Made by a program: the position numbers and the translations under genes
Notes under the pieces: generated by a model
The model's input: only the letters and a program-made list of their open reading frames with translations
Database searches by the model: none
Told to the model about the DNA's origin: nothing
In this document: positions 50,548 through 59,000 of the stretch, in pieces
Layout of the letters: each line of letters starts with the position of its first letter
Position numbering within the stretch: position 1 is the first letter of the stretch
Assembly: GCF_018310535.1 (NCBI RefSeq)
Contig: NZ_CP074102.1
Span: 7,006,001 to 7,070,000, forward strand
From: Streptomyces mirabilis
GTDB taxonomy: Bacteria; Actinomycetota; Actinomycetes; Streptomycetales; Streptomycetaceae
Direction: 5' to 3'
DNA: 64,000 bases

Positions 50548-51306
50548 TCACAGCACACTCGTCATACCGCCGTCGACGTACAGCACCTGCCCGCTCACGA
50601 AGTCCGCCGCGGGCGAGGCGAGGAAGAGCACCCCGCCGACCAGATCCTCCGTACGGCCCCACCGCCCGGCCGGGGTGCGCCGCCGCACCCAGGCGCTGAA
50701 CTCCTCGTCCTCGACGAGGGGCTGGGTCAGCTCCGTCTCGATGTAACCGGGGCCGAGCCCGTTCACCTGCACCCCGTACTGCCCCCAGTCCGCGCACATG
50801 CCCTTGGTGAGCATCTTCAGCGCGCCCTTGGTGGCCGCGTACGGGGCGATGCCCGGACGGACGACCTCGCTCTGCAACGAGCAGATGTTGACGATCTTGC
50901 CGTGGCCGCGTTCCGTCATCCGCCGTGCCGCCTCGCGGCCGACCAGGAACGCGCTGGTCAGGTTGGTGTTCAGGATCCGGTGCCAGTCCGTGTCCGTGAA
51001 CTCCAGGAGCGGGGCCCGCAGTTGCATGCCCGCGTTGTTGACGAGGATGTCGAGCGGGCCCACCCGGTCCTCGACGTCCGCTATTCCGGCGGCCACCGAG
51101 GGGCCGTCCGTGACGTCGAAGACCGCGGTGTGGACGTCACCGGGCAGCTCCGACGCGGCTTTGGTGAGCCGGTCGGCGTCCCGCCCGTTGAGGACGACCG
51201 TGCAGCCCGCCTCCAGGAGCCCGCGGGCCAGCGCGAACCCGATGCCCCGGCTGGAGCCGGTGACCAGGGCCCTGCGACCACTGATGTCGAACAGGGGGTG
51301 ACTCAT
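50548..51306 (-). CDS. idnO: Gluconate 5-dehydrogenase (5-keto-D-gluconate reductase)
   Basis: 252 residues from ATG 51306 (MSHPLFDISGRRALVTGSSRGIGFALA); an upstream GTG is less likely. SDR motifs TGSSRGIG, NNAG, and Ser/Tyr/Lys in NICSLQSEVVRPGIAPYAATKGALKMLTKGMCADWG; this last phrase is typical of IdnO. Reduces 5-ketogluconate to gluconate. Lies between the permease and idnD genes with short gaps (31 and 38 bases), in one operon. Confidence 0.93.
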   Translation of the reverse strand: MSHPLFDISGRRALVTGSSRGIGFALARGLLEAGCTVVLNGRDADRLTKAASELPGDVHTAVFDVTDGPSVAAGIADVEDRVGPLDILVNNAGMQLRAPLLEFTDTDWHRILNTNLTSAFLVGREAARRMTERGHGKIVNICSLQSEVVRPGIAPYAATKGALKMLTKGMCADWGQYGVQVNGLGPGYIETELTQPLVEDEEFSAWVRRRTPAGRWGRTEDLVGGVLFLASPAADFVSGQVLYVDGGMTSVL

Positions 51307-51337
51307 CCCCGTACTCCCGTCTCTCATCCTCGTACCC

Positions 51338-52735
51338 CTAGATGACCAGCGACAGCAGCAGGATCAGCCCGCCCGCCACCACCGAGATGATCGTCTCCAT
51401 GACGGACCAGGTCTTGACGGTCTGGCCGACGCTGAGGCCGAAGTACTCCTTGACCAGCCAGAAGCCGGCGTCGTTGACATGGCTGAAGAAGAGCGAGCCC
51501 GCGCCGATCGCGAGGACCAGGAGCGAGGTGTGGGCGGTCGACATGTCGGCCGCGAGGGGCGCGACCAGACCGGCCGCCGAGATGGTGGCGACGGTCGCGG
51601 AGCCGGTCGCGAGGCGGATGGCCACCGCGATCAGCCAGGCGAGCAGCAGCGCGGGGATCGACCAGTCCTTGGATATGTCCAGGATCATCTGGCCCACCCC
51701 GGAGTCGATCAGGGTCTGCTTGAAGCCGCCGCCCGCGCCGACGATCAGCAGGATGCCGGCGATGGGGGCGAGGGACTTCTCGACGGTGGTGGAGATGCGG
51801 TCCTTGGTGAAGCCGGCCGCGCGGCCGAGGGTGAACATGCCCACGATCACCGCCGCGAGCAGGGCGATCAGCGGGGAGCCGACGACGTCGAAGACGCGCT
51901 GCACCATGTGGGTGGGGTCGTCCACGATGATGTCGACCAGTGCCTTGGACAGCATGAGGACGACCGGCAGCAGCATGGTGGCCAGGGTGGCGCCGAAGCC
52001 CGGACGCTTGTCGAGTTCTTCGGAGGCGCGGGTGGGGATCATGCGGTCGGGGGCCGGGACGTCGACCCAGCGGGCCGCGTAGCGGGAGAAGACCGGGCCC
52101 GCGATGATCACCGTCGGGATGGCGACCAGGACGCCCAGCGCGAGCGTGATGCCCAGGTTGGCCTTGACCGCGTCGATCGCGACCAGCGGGCCGGGGTGCG
52201 GCGGGATCAGGCCGTGCATCACGGACAGACCGGCCAGTGCGGGGATGCCGATGCGCATCAGGGAGTAGTTGCCGCGCTTGGCGACCATCAGCACGACCGG
52301 GATCAGCAGCACGATGCCGACCTCGAAGAACAGCGGCAGACCGATCACCGAGGCGATCAGCACCATCGCCCAGGGCATGGCGCGGCCGCCGGCCTTGGCG
52401 AGGATGGTGTCGACGATCTGGTCGGCGCCGCCGGAGTCGGCGAGGAGTTTGCCGAGGATCGCGCCGAGCGCGATCAGGACGCCCACACCGGCGACGGTGG
52501 CGCCGAGGCCGGTGGTGAAGCTGGTGATGGTCTTGTCCAGCGGGGCCCCGGCGAAGGCGCCGAGGGCGAGCGAGCCGATGGTCAGGGCCAGGAATGCGTG
52601 CAGCTTGAACTGGGTGATGAGCAGGACGATGACGGCGATGCCCGCCAGCACGGCGATGCCCAGCTGAGCATGGCCCGCCGAGGTGATCGGCTCGACGGCG
52701 TCCGCTGCCAGCATCTCGACGCTGAGTCTGGTCAC
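51338..52735 (-). CDS. gntP: Gluconate:H+ symporter, GntP family
   Basis: 465 residues from GTG 52735 with AAGGGA upstream. Polytopic permease of about 12-14 segments with the GntP family pattern LIALGAILGKLLADSGGADQIVDTIL, FFEVGIVLLIPVVLMVAKRGNYSLMRIGIPALAGLSVMHGLIPPHPGPLVAI and the C-terminal HVNDAGFWLVKEYFGLSVGQTVKTWSVMETI. Imports gluconate and probably related sugar acids. Second gene of the operon, 38 bases after gntK. Confidence 0.95.
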   Translation of the reverse strand: MTRLSVEMLAADAVEPITSAGHAQLGIAVLAGIAVIVLLITQFKLHAFLALTIGSLALGAFAGAPLDKTITSFTTGLGATVAGVGVLIALGAILGKLLADSGGADQIVDTILAKAGGRAMPWAMVLIASVIGLPLFFEVGIVLLIPVVLMVAKRGNYSLMRIGIPALAGLSVMHGLIPPHPGPLVAIDAVKANLGITLALGVLVAIPTVIIAGPVFSRYAARWVDVPAPDRMIPTRASEELDKRPGFGATLATMLLPVVLMLSKALVDIIVDDPTHMVQRVFDVVGSPLIALLAAVIVGMFTLGRAAGFTKDRISTTVEKSLAPIAGILLIVGAGGGFKQTLIDSGVGQMILDISKDWSIPALLLAWLIAVAIRLATGSATVATISAAGLVAPLAADMSTAHTSLLVLAIGAGSLFFSHVNDAGFWLVKEYFGLSVGQTVKTWSVMETIISVVAGGLILLLSLVI

Positions 52736-52773
52736 GGTGGTCCCTTGCTTGAGAAACGTACGAGGGGAAGGTG

Positions 52774-53292
52774 TTAGAGCGAGGGCTGGGCAAGCCCCTG
52801 GAGTGCGGTCACGGCCCGTTCGGTGATCTCCCCGGGGTCGCCGGAGACGTCCACGGAGACACCCGCCTCGTCCGCTTCCAGCGGCTGGAGGGTGGCGAAC
52901 TGCGAGTCCAGCAGCGCCGTCGGCATGAAATGCCCCTGGCGGTGCGACATCCGGTCCTCGATGAGCGCGCGGTCACCGGTCAGATGGACGAAGACGACCC
53001 CGGGCGCCTCGGCCCGCAGCCGGTCGCGATAGCTGCGCTTGAGCGCCGAACTGCTGACCACTCCGCCGAGCCCGTGCCGGTCGTGCGCCCAACGGCCGAT
53101 GGCGTCCAGCCAGGGCCAGCGGTCGTCGTCCGTCAGCGGGGTCCCGGCCGTCATCTTGGCGATGTTGGCCGGCGGGTGGAAGTCGTCGCCCTCGGCGTAC
53201 GGAACGCCGAGCCGGGCCGCAAGCAGGGGACCGATGGTGGTCTTGCCGGTACCTGCGACGCCCATGACCACGACGACATGGGGGGTGCTCAT
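52774..53292 (-). CDS. gntK: Gluconokinase
   Basis: 172 residues, ATG 53292 with GAGGCAGCG. P-loop MGVAGTGKTTIG (about 9-20), followed by AEGDDFHPPANIAKMTAGTPLTDDDRWPWLDAIGRW, the hallmark of the GntK family, and SSALKRSYRDRLR and RQGHFMPTALLDSQFATLQPLE. Phosphorylates gluconate to 6-phosphogluconate for the pentose phosphate pathway. First gene of the catabolic operon, divergent from gntR. Confidence 0.97.
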   Translation of the reverse strand: MSTPHVVVVMGVAGTGKTTIGPLLAARLGVPYAEGDDFHPPANIAKMTAGTPLTDDDRWPWLDAIGRWAHDRHGLGGVVSSSALKRSYRDRLRAEAPGVVFVHLTGDRALIEDRMSHRQGHFMPTALLDSQFATLQPLEADEAGVSVDVSGDPGEITERAVTALQGLAQPSL

Positions 53293-53331
53293 CGCTGCCT
53301 CACTGTCTACGTCACTGTCGCGTGACTGTCT

Positions 53332-53354
53332 TCGTCGACATCTGATGTCGACGA
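53332..53354. promoter_or_regulatory. Perfect 23-bp palindrome between gntK and gntR
   Basis: TCGTCGACATC, one central T, then GATGTCGACGA: 11-bp perfect arms, 39 bases upstream of gntK. A second smaller repeat, GTCAC-N6-GTGAC, occupies 53311-53326. Both fit a dimeric repressor of the operon. A TACGCT -10-like hexamer at 53433-53438 suggests a leaderless gntR message. Confidence 0.75.
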
Positions 53355-53445
53355 CACTGAAACTCATTAGGTACGACGAATTCAAGAGTGTGTGACATAT
53401 AAGTCTGACTTTTTGTTCCAGGGCTCCGCCTCGTACGCTGACCCC

Positions 53446-54147
53446 ATGACCACACGGGGCCGGGGGCTGCACGGACATGTACTGGAATCCCTCGGGCCGG
53501 CGATCACGGCGGGCGAGTACCCGCCGGGGAGCGTGCTGCGCACCGACGAGCTCGCGCAGCGCTTCGAGGTGTCACGCTCCGTGATGCGCGAGGCGGTCAG
53601 GGTGCTGGAGTCCATGGACCTGGTCGAGTCCCGCCGCCGCGTCGGCGTCACGGTCCGCCCCAAGGCGGAATGGAACGTGTTCGACCCTCAGGTCATCCGC
53701 TGGCGGCTGGCCGGCGCCGACCGCCCCCACCAGTTGCGCTCGCTCACCGTGCTGCGCTCCGCCGTAGAACCGATCGCCGCGGGCCTGTCCGCCCGGCACG
53801 CCACCGCCGCGCAGTGCGCGGAGCTCACCGAGTGCGCCCTCGGCATGGTGGCCAACTCACGCGGCCACAAGCTGGAGGAGTACCTCGTCCACGACGTGGC
53901 CTTCCACCGGGTGATCCTCAACGCCTCCGGCAACGACATGTTCGCCCGCCTCGGTGACGTGGTCGCCGAGGTCCTCGCGGGCCGCACCCACCACGAGGTG
54001 ATGTTCGAGGACCCCGACCCGGCCGCCGTCACCCTGCACGTCCAGGTCGCGGAGGCGGTCCGCGCGGGCGACGCGTCCCGCGCCGAGGAACTCACCCGCC
54101 AGATCACGGTCGGCGCGCTCCAGGAACTGGACATCCTCGCGCCGTAG
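53446..54147 (+). CDS. gntR: FadR-subfamily GntR regulator of gluconate genes
   Basis: 233 residues from ATG 53446 (MTTRGRGLHGHVLESLG); an upstream in-frame ATG at 53392 overlaps the promoter and is less likely. Winged helix at about 15-75: PPGSVLRTDELAQRFEVSRSVMREAVRVLESMDLVESRRRVGVTVR. C-terminal FCD domain with the metal-binding residues expected in LEEYLVHDVAFHRVILNASGN and HHEVMFEDPD...LHVQVAEAVRAGD. It is divergent from gntK-gntP-idnO-idnD and should repress them, induced by gluconate or 6-phosphogluconate. Confidence 0.92.
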   Translation: MTTRGRGLHGHVLESLGPAITAGEYPPGSVLRTDELAQRFEVSRSVMREAVRVLESMDLVESRRRVGVTVRPKAEWNVFDPQVIRWRLAGADRPHQLRSLTVLRSAVEPIAAGLSARHATAAQCAELTECALGMVANSRGHKLEEYLVHDVAFHRVILNASGNDMFARLGDVVAEVLAGRTHHEVMFEDPDPAAVTLHVQVAEAVRAGDASRAEELTRQITVGALQELDILAP

Positions 54148-54152
54148 ACGTC

Positions 54153-54524
54153 CTACTCCAGGAAGTCGCCGTCCACGTACACCCAGGCCCCGTCGACCCG
54201 CTCGAACCGGCTCCGCTCGTGCAGCGAACCGCCCCGGTAGGAGGCCCGGAAGGTCACGGTCCCCACGGAGTGGAAGGCCGATCCCTGCCCCGTGTCGAGG
54301 ATCTCCAGACCCGTCCACCGCATCCCCGGATCGAAGTCGACCCGCGCCGGCCGCGTCCGCGGATGCCAGGTCCGCAGCAGATACCCCTCGTCCTCCTTGA
54401 CGAAGGCGCAGTACCGCGACCGCATCAGACGCTCCGCGGTCGGCGCGACCTCACCGCGGTGGAAGCGCCCACAGCACCGCGCGTACGGCTCGGGCAGCCC
54501 GCACGGGCAGCTACGACTGGTCAT
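54153..54524 (-). CDS. YchJ-like (UPF0225) protein with SEC-C-type Cys motif
   Basis: 123 residues from ATG 54524 (MTSRSCPCGLPEPYARCCGRFHRGEVAPTAERLMRSRYCAFVKEDEGYLLRTWHP); an ATG three codons upstream is possible. The CPCG...CC motif near the N-terminus is the zinc-binding knot shared with SEC-C domains, and MRSRYxAF, YLLRTWHP and FRASYRGGSLHERSRFERVDGAWVYVDG are YchJ hallmarks (an NTF2-like middle domain). Function unknown. Convergent with gntR, with only five bases between stops. Confidence 0.9.
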   Translation of the reverse strand: MTSRSCPCGLPEPYARCCGRFHRGEVAPTAERLMRSRYCAFVKEDEGYLLRTWHPRTRPARVDFDPGMRWTGLEILDTGQGSAFHSVGTVTFRASYRGGSLHERSRFERVDGAWVYVDGDFLE

Positions 54525-54561
54525 GACCGCCATTCTCTCCCAGCCCGGAGGGGCCCAGGGC

Positions 54562-56037
54562 CTACGCCGAGTCGGCGTTGGTCGGCGGATACGTCGGGCG
54601 GGCCGGCATCGGCGCGACCGGTGCGGCCGGAGTGGGCAGCGGCGGCAGCTTCGCCGTACGCAGCCAGGCCCCGAACAGGTCGTCCAGCGGCTCGGCCGAG
54701 TACCGGGCGGCATGCGCGGTGAACACCGCCGTCGTGACCGCGCCGCCCCGGTGCAGGGCGGCCCAGCCGCGCAGCATGCGGAAGAAGGCGTCGTCGCCCA
54801 TCGCGCAGCGCAGCGCGTGCAGGGTGAGGCCGCCGCGCTCGTAGAGCCGGTCGTCGAACATCAGCTTGCGGCCCGGGTCGGCCAGCACCAGATCCTTCGG
54901 CTGCCCGGACAGCTTGCGGTGCGCGAGAGCGGCCAGCTGCTGAGCCGTACGGCCTCCCGACCGCTCCGACCACAGCCACTCGGCGTACTTCGCGAAGCCC
55001 TCGTTCAGCCAGATGTGCCGCCAGTCCGCAATGGACACGCTGTTGCCGAACCACTGGTGCGCCAGCTCGTGCGCGACCAGCCGCTCCGAACCCCGCGCCC
55101 CGTCCACGTGGTTGGCGCCGAACAGCGACAACCCCTGTGCCTCGACGGGGACATCGAGCTCCTCCTCGGTCACCACGACGGCGTACTCGCCGAACGGATA
55201 CGGCCCGAAGATCTGCTCGAACAGCTCCATCATCGCGGGCTGCCGCGCGAAGTCCCGGGAGAATGCGCCGAGCAGGTGCGCGGGCAGATGCCCCGTCTGC
55301 GGTACGCCACCGAGCCCGGGGTCGCCGAGCAGCACCGTCTGGTACTTCCCGATCGACATCCCGACCAGATAGCTGGAGGTCGGCGCCGCCTGCTCGTACA
55401 CCCAGGTGGTCGTCGACGCCTTCGTCGTGCGGGTGAGCAGCCGGCCGCCCGCCACCACCGAGTACGCCGACGGCGTCGTGATCGAGATCTGGTACGAGGC
55501 CTTGTCGGCGGGGCGGTCGTTGCACGGGTACCAGGAGGGCGCGCCGATCGGCTGGCTCGCCACCAGCGCCCCGTCCTCCAGCTCCTCCCAGCCGAGCTCG
55601 CCCCAGAGGCTGGCGACCGGCTTGGGGTTGCCCGACCAGTGCACCTCCACGGTGAACGCGGCCCCGGCCCGTATCGGCTTCGGCGGGCGGATGCGCAGCC
55701 GGCCGCCCCGGTGCGTGTAGTGCGGTGCCTTGCCGTCGACCCGGACCCGGCCGATCCGGAAGTCGGCCAGGTTCAGCTGGAACTCGGCGAGCGGAGCCCG
55801 GCCCGCTATGGCGTTGAGCCGCGCGGTGCCGGACAGCCGGTTGGGGCCGGGGCGATAGTCCAGCGCGAGCTCATACCGGTGCACCCGGTAACGGGGATCA
55901 CCGTTGGCCGGGAAGTACGGGTCCGAACCCACTGTCTGCTGAACGCTCACGCTTGCGTCTGCTCCCTGCGCTGTGCTCGTACGACGTGCCGGTGCACCGT
56001 CCCCGGACGCCGTACGGGCCGCGCCTAGGAACGCCAT
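54562..56037 (-). CDS. M1 family zinc metallopeptidase, coupled to the Pls-type NRPS gene
   Basis: 491 residues from ATG 56037, 13 bases inside the end of the NRPS gene, so translation is coupled. The gluzincin site is H323ELAHQWFGN with the third zinc ligand Glu346 (HExxH-x18-E); the upstream region EELDVPVEAQGLSLFGANHVDG replaces the usual GAMEN exopeptidase motif, with the Glu of the AQGLS segment in its place. N-terminal beta domain (YRVHRYELALDYRPGPNRLSGTARLNA). No clear signal peptide, though the first 40 residues are Ala/Thr-rich. M1-type aminopeptidases are known as epsilon-poly-lysine degrading enzymes in producers; by position this is the candidate product hydrolase or self-protection enzyme. 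Confidence 0.9.
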   Translation of the reverse strand: MAFLGAARTASGDGAPARRTSTAQGADASVSVQQTVGSDPYFPANGDPRYRVHRYELALDYRPGPNRLSGTARLNAIAGRAPLAEFQLNLADFRIGRVRVDGKAPHYTHRGGRLRIRPPKPIRAGAAFTVEVHWSGNPKPVASLWGELGWEELEDGALVASQPIGAPSWYPCNDRPADKASYQISITTPSAYSVVAGGRLLTRTTKASTTTWVYEQAAPTSSYLVGMSIGKYQTVLLGDPGLGGVPQTGHLPAHLLGAFSRDFARQPAMMELFEQIFGPYPFGEYAVVVTEEELDVPVEAQGLSLFGANHVDGARGSERLVAHELAHQWFGNSVSIADWRHIWLNEGFAKYAEWLWSERSGGRTAQQLAALAHRKLSGQPKDLVLADPGRKLMFDDRLYERGGLTLHALRCAMGDDAFFRMLRGWAALHRGGAVTTAVFTAHAARYSAEPLDDLFGAWLRTAKLPPLPTPAAPVAPMPARPTYPPTNADSA

Positions 56038-59000
56038 GCCTCGATCGGGTTGCCCAGCCAGCGGGTGTCGTCGGGGACGGATTCAGCCGCCATGACGAGC
56101 GACGCGGGTCCCAGCGTGCTGCGCGCCCCGACTGTGCTGCCGGGAAGGACGATTCCGCCCGGGCCCAGAGTGGCGCCCTCACGGAGGACAACAGTATCCG
56201 TCCGCAAGATCCGGTCGTGGAAGAGGTGGGTCTGCAGGACACAGCCCCGGTTGACCGTGGTCGCGTCCTCCAGGGTCACCAGGTCCGTCTCGGGTAGCCA
56301 GTAACTCTCGATCCATGCGCCCTTGCCGATACGGGCGCCGAGGCCGCGCAGCCACGCCGTCATCAGCGGCGTACCCGGCACGGATCCGGCCAGCCACGGC
56401 ACGGCGACGACCTCGACGAAGGTGTCCGCCAGCTCGTTGCGCCACACGAAACCGCTCCACAGCGGGTGCTCGCCCGCCCGGTGCCGGCCCACCAGCAGCC
56501 ACTTCGCCACGATGGACGTCAGGCAGGCGAGCACACCGACGCCCAGGAACACGATCCCGGCCAGCAGCGGCGCCCAGACGCCCAGCGCGCTCAGCGCGGC
56601 GACGGTCAGCACCGCCAGCGCCGCCGAGCAGAACACCGGCACGATCCGGCACAGCTCCACGAGCGCCCGCGCCCACAGCAGCCGCGCGGGCGGGTCGTAG
56701 GTACGGCTCTGATCGCCGTCCTGCGTCGAGCGCGGCAGCTTCACCGGCGGCAGCCCCAGGTACGAGCTGCCCTTCTTCGCCTTCTTCGGGGTCGCCGACA
56801 GCACCCCGACCAGCCCGCCGTCCGGCACGCTGCGGCCCGGCGCGGTCATCCCGGAGTTGCCCAGGAAGGCCCGGCGGCCGATCTCGGCGCGCCCGATCCG
56901 CATCCAGCCGCCGCCCAGCTCGTACGGCGCGGTCAGGGTGTCGTCGGCGAGGAAGGCGCCCTCGCCCACGGTGGTGAGGCTCGGCAGCGCGAGAACGGTG
57001 GAGACCTCGGCACCCCGGCCGATCTTCATACCGAGCAGCCGCAGCCACACCGGCGTGATCAACCCGGCGTACAGCGGGAACAGTGTGTCGCGCGAGCGGT
57101 CCATCAACTGCGTGACGGTCCAGGCCTGCCAGCCGATCCGGCTGTGCGTCGGATACGTGCCTTCGCGCAGACCCAGGCTGAGCAGACGTACACCCACCAG
57201 GAGCAGCAACGCGTACGCGAGCCCGAAGGCGAGCGTGGCCGGGACCAGCGCGAGCGCCGCGCCGCGCAGGGCCGCACCGAGCCCGGCGTCCGCGCTCACG
57301 AACAGATGAGCCACCACAAGCGCGGCGACGGCCGAAAGGACGGGCAGCGCGGTCAGCGCGAAACCGGTCGCGCCGTACATCGCCCGCCAGTACGTGCCCC
57401 GGCGCGGACGCTCCTTGGGCCAGGCGCGCTTCGCCTTGCCGAGCTTGCCGGCCGGCGCTCCGGCCCAGCGCTGCCCGGTGGGAATCTGCCCGGCGACCGC
57501 CGAGCCCGGCGCCACCTCGGCCCGCTTGCCGACGCGCGCGCCCGGGAAGAGGATGCTGCGCGTCCCGACCACCGCACCGGCGCCGACCTTGACCTGCCCG
57601 ATCTCCAGCCGGTCCCCGTCCAGCCAGTACCCCGACAGGTCCACCTCGGACTCGACGGCGGCACCCCGGCCCAGCTTGAGCATGCCGGTCACCGGCGGCA
57701 GCGAGTGCAGATCGACGTCCGTGCCGACCTTGGCGCCCAGGGCACGCGCGTACCGCTCCAGCCAGGATCCGGTCAGCGAGGCCGCGCCACTGAACTCGGC
57801 CAGCCGCTCGGCGGTCCACAGCCGCAGATGCACGCTTCCGCCGCGCGGGTAGCGCCCGGGCTTCACCCGGCGCAGCAGCAGCCGCGCCCCGCCCGCCGCG
57901 ATCGCGAGCCGCCCAGGCGGGCTGTAGAGCACGACCGCCCCGGCGCCGACGAGCCACCACGGGGCGCTCGGCGCCCAGGGGTACGGACCGAACCAGTGCA
58001 GTACGTTCCCGAGCGCGGCCAGCGCCACGGTCCAGCGCAGCCCCATCAGTGTGAACAGGGGTATCAGCAGGAACAGCTGGGCCACCTTGGCGCGCAGCGG
58101 CACCGGGGCGATGACCCGTTCGGCACCGTCGTCCTGCGCGGACTTCTCCAGGTGCCGGGCCAGCTTGCGCAGGACGGGCTGCTGGTAGATGTCGAGCACG
58201 GCGGCGCTGGGGTAGCGGGTGCGCAGCCGGGTGGTGAGCTGGGCGGCGGCGAGGCTGCCACCGCCGATCGCGAAGAAGTCGTCGGACCCGCTGCCGACCG
58301 GGATGCCGAGGACCTCGCTCCACTGCTCGGCGAGCCAGGCCTCGGTGCCGTAGAGCTGTTCCTTCGCACCGCCGGTCTCCAAGCCCTCCAGGGGCCAGGG
58401 GAGCGCGCCCCGGTCGACCTTGCCCGAGGTGCGGGTCGGCAGGTCCGCGACCGGGGCGAGCAGCGGGACGAGGGCCGCGGGCAGCTCGGCGCGCAGCTTC
58501 TCGACGGCGGCGGCCTGGTCCCAGCCCTCCTGGGTCACGACATAGCCGACGAGCAGCTGGTTGCCGCTGCGGGCGGTCCGGACGGCGGCGGCGGCGCTCG
58601 CCACACCGGGGAGTGCCTGGAGCGCCGCGTCGACCTCGCCGAGCTCGATGCGGCGCCCGCCGAGCTTGATCTGCTCGTCGGCCCGCCCGAGGAAGATCAG
58701 CCCCTCCGGCTCGGCCTTGACGAGGTCACCACTGCGGTACGCCCGCTCCCAGCCGAGCGACTTCAGCGGCGCGTACTTCTCCGCGTCCTTCTCGGCGTCG
58801 AGATACCGGGCGAGCCCGACCCCGCCGATCACCAGCTGGCCGCTGTCGCCCATGGCCACGGGCTCGCCGGCCTCGTCGACCACGGCCAGCTCCCAGCCGT
58901 TCAGCGGCAGCCCGATCCGGATCGGCTCCTCGCCGGTCATCAGGGAGGCGCAGGCGACGACGGTCGCCTCGGTGGGCCCGTAGGTGTTCCACACCTCGCG

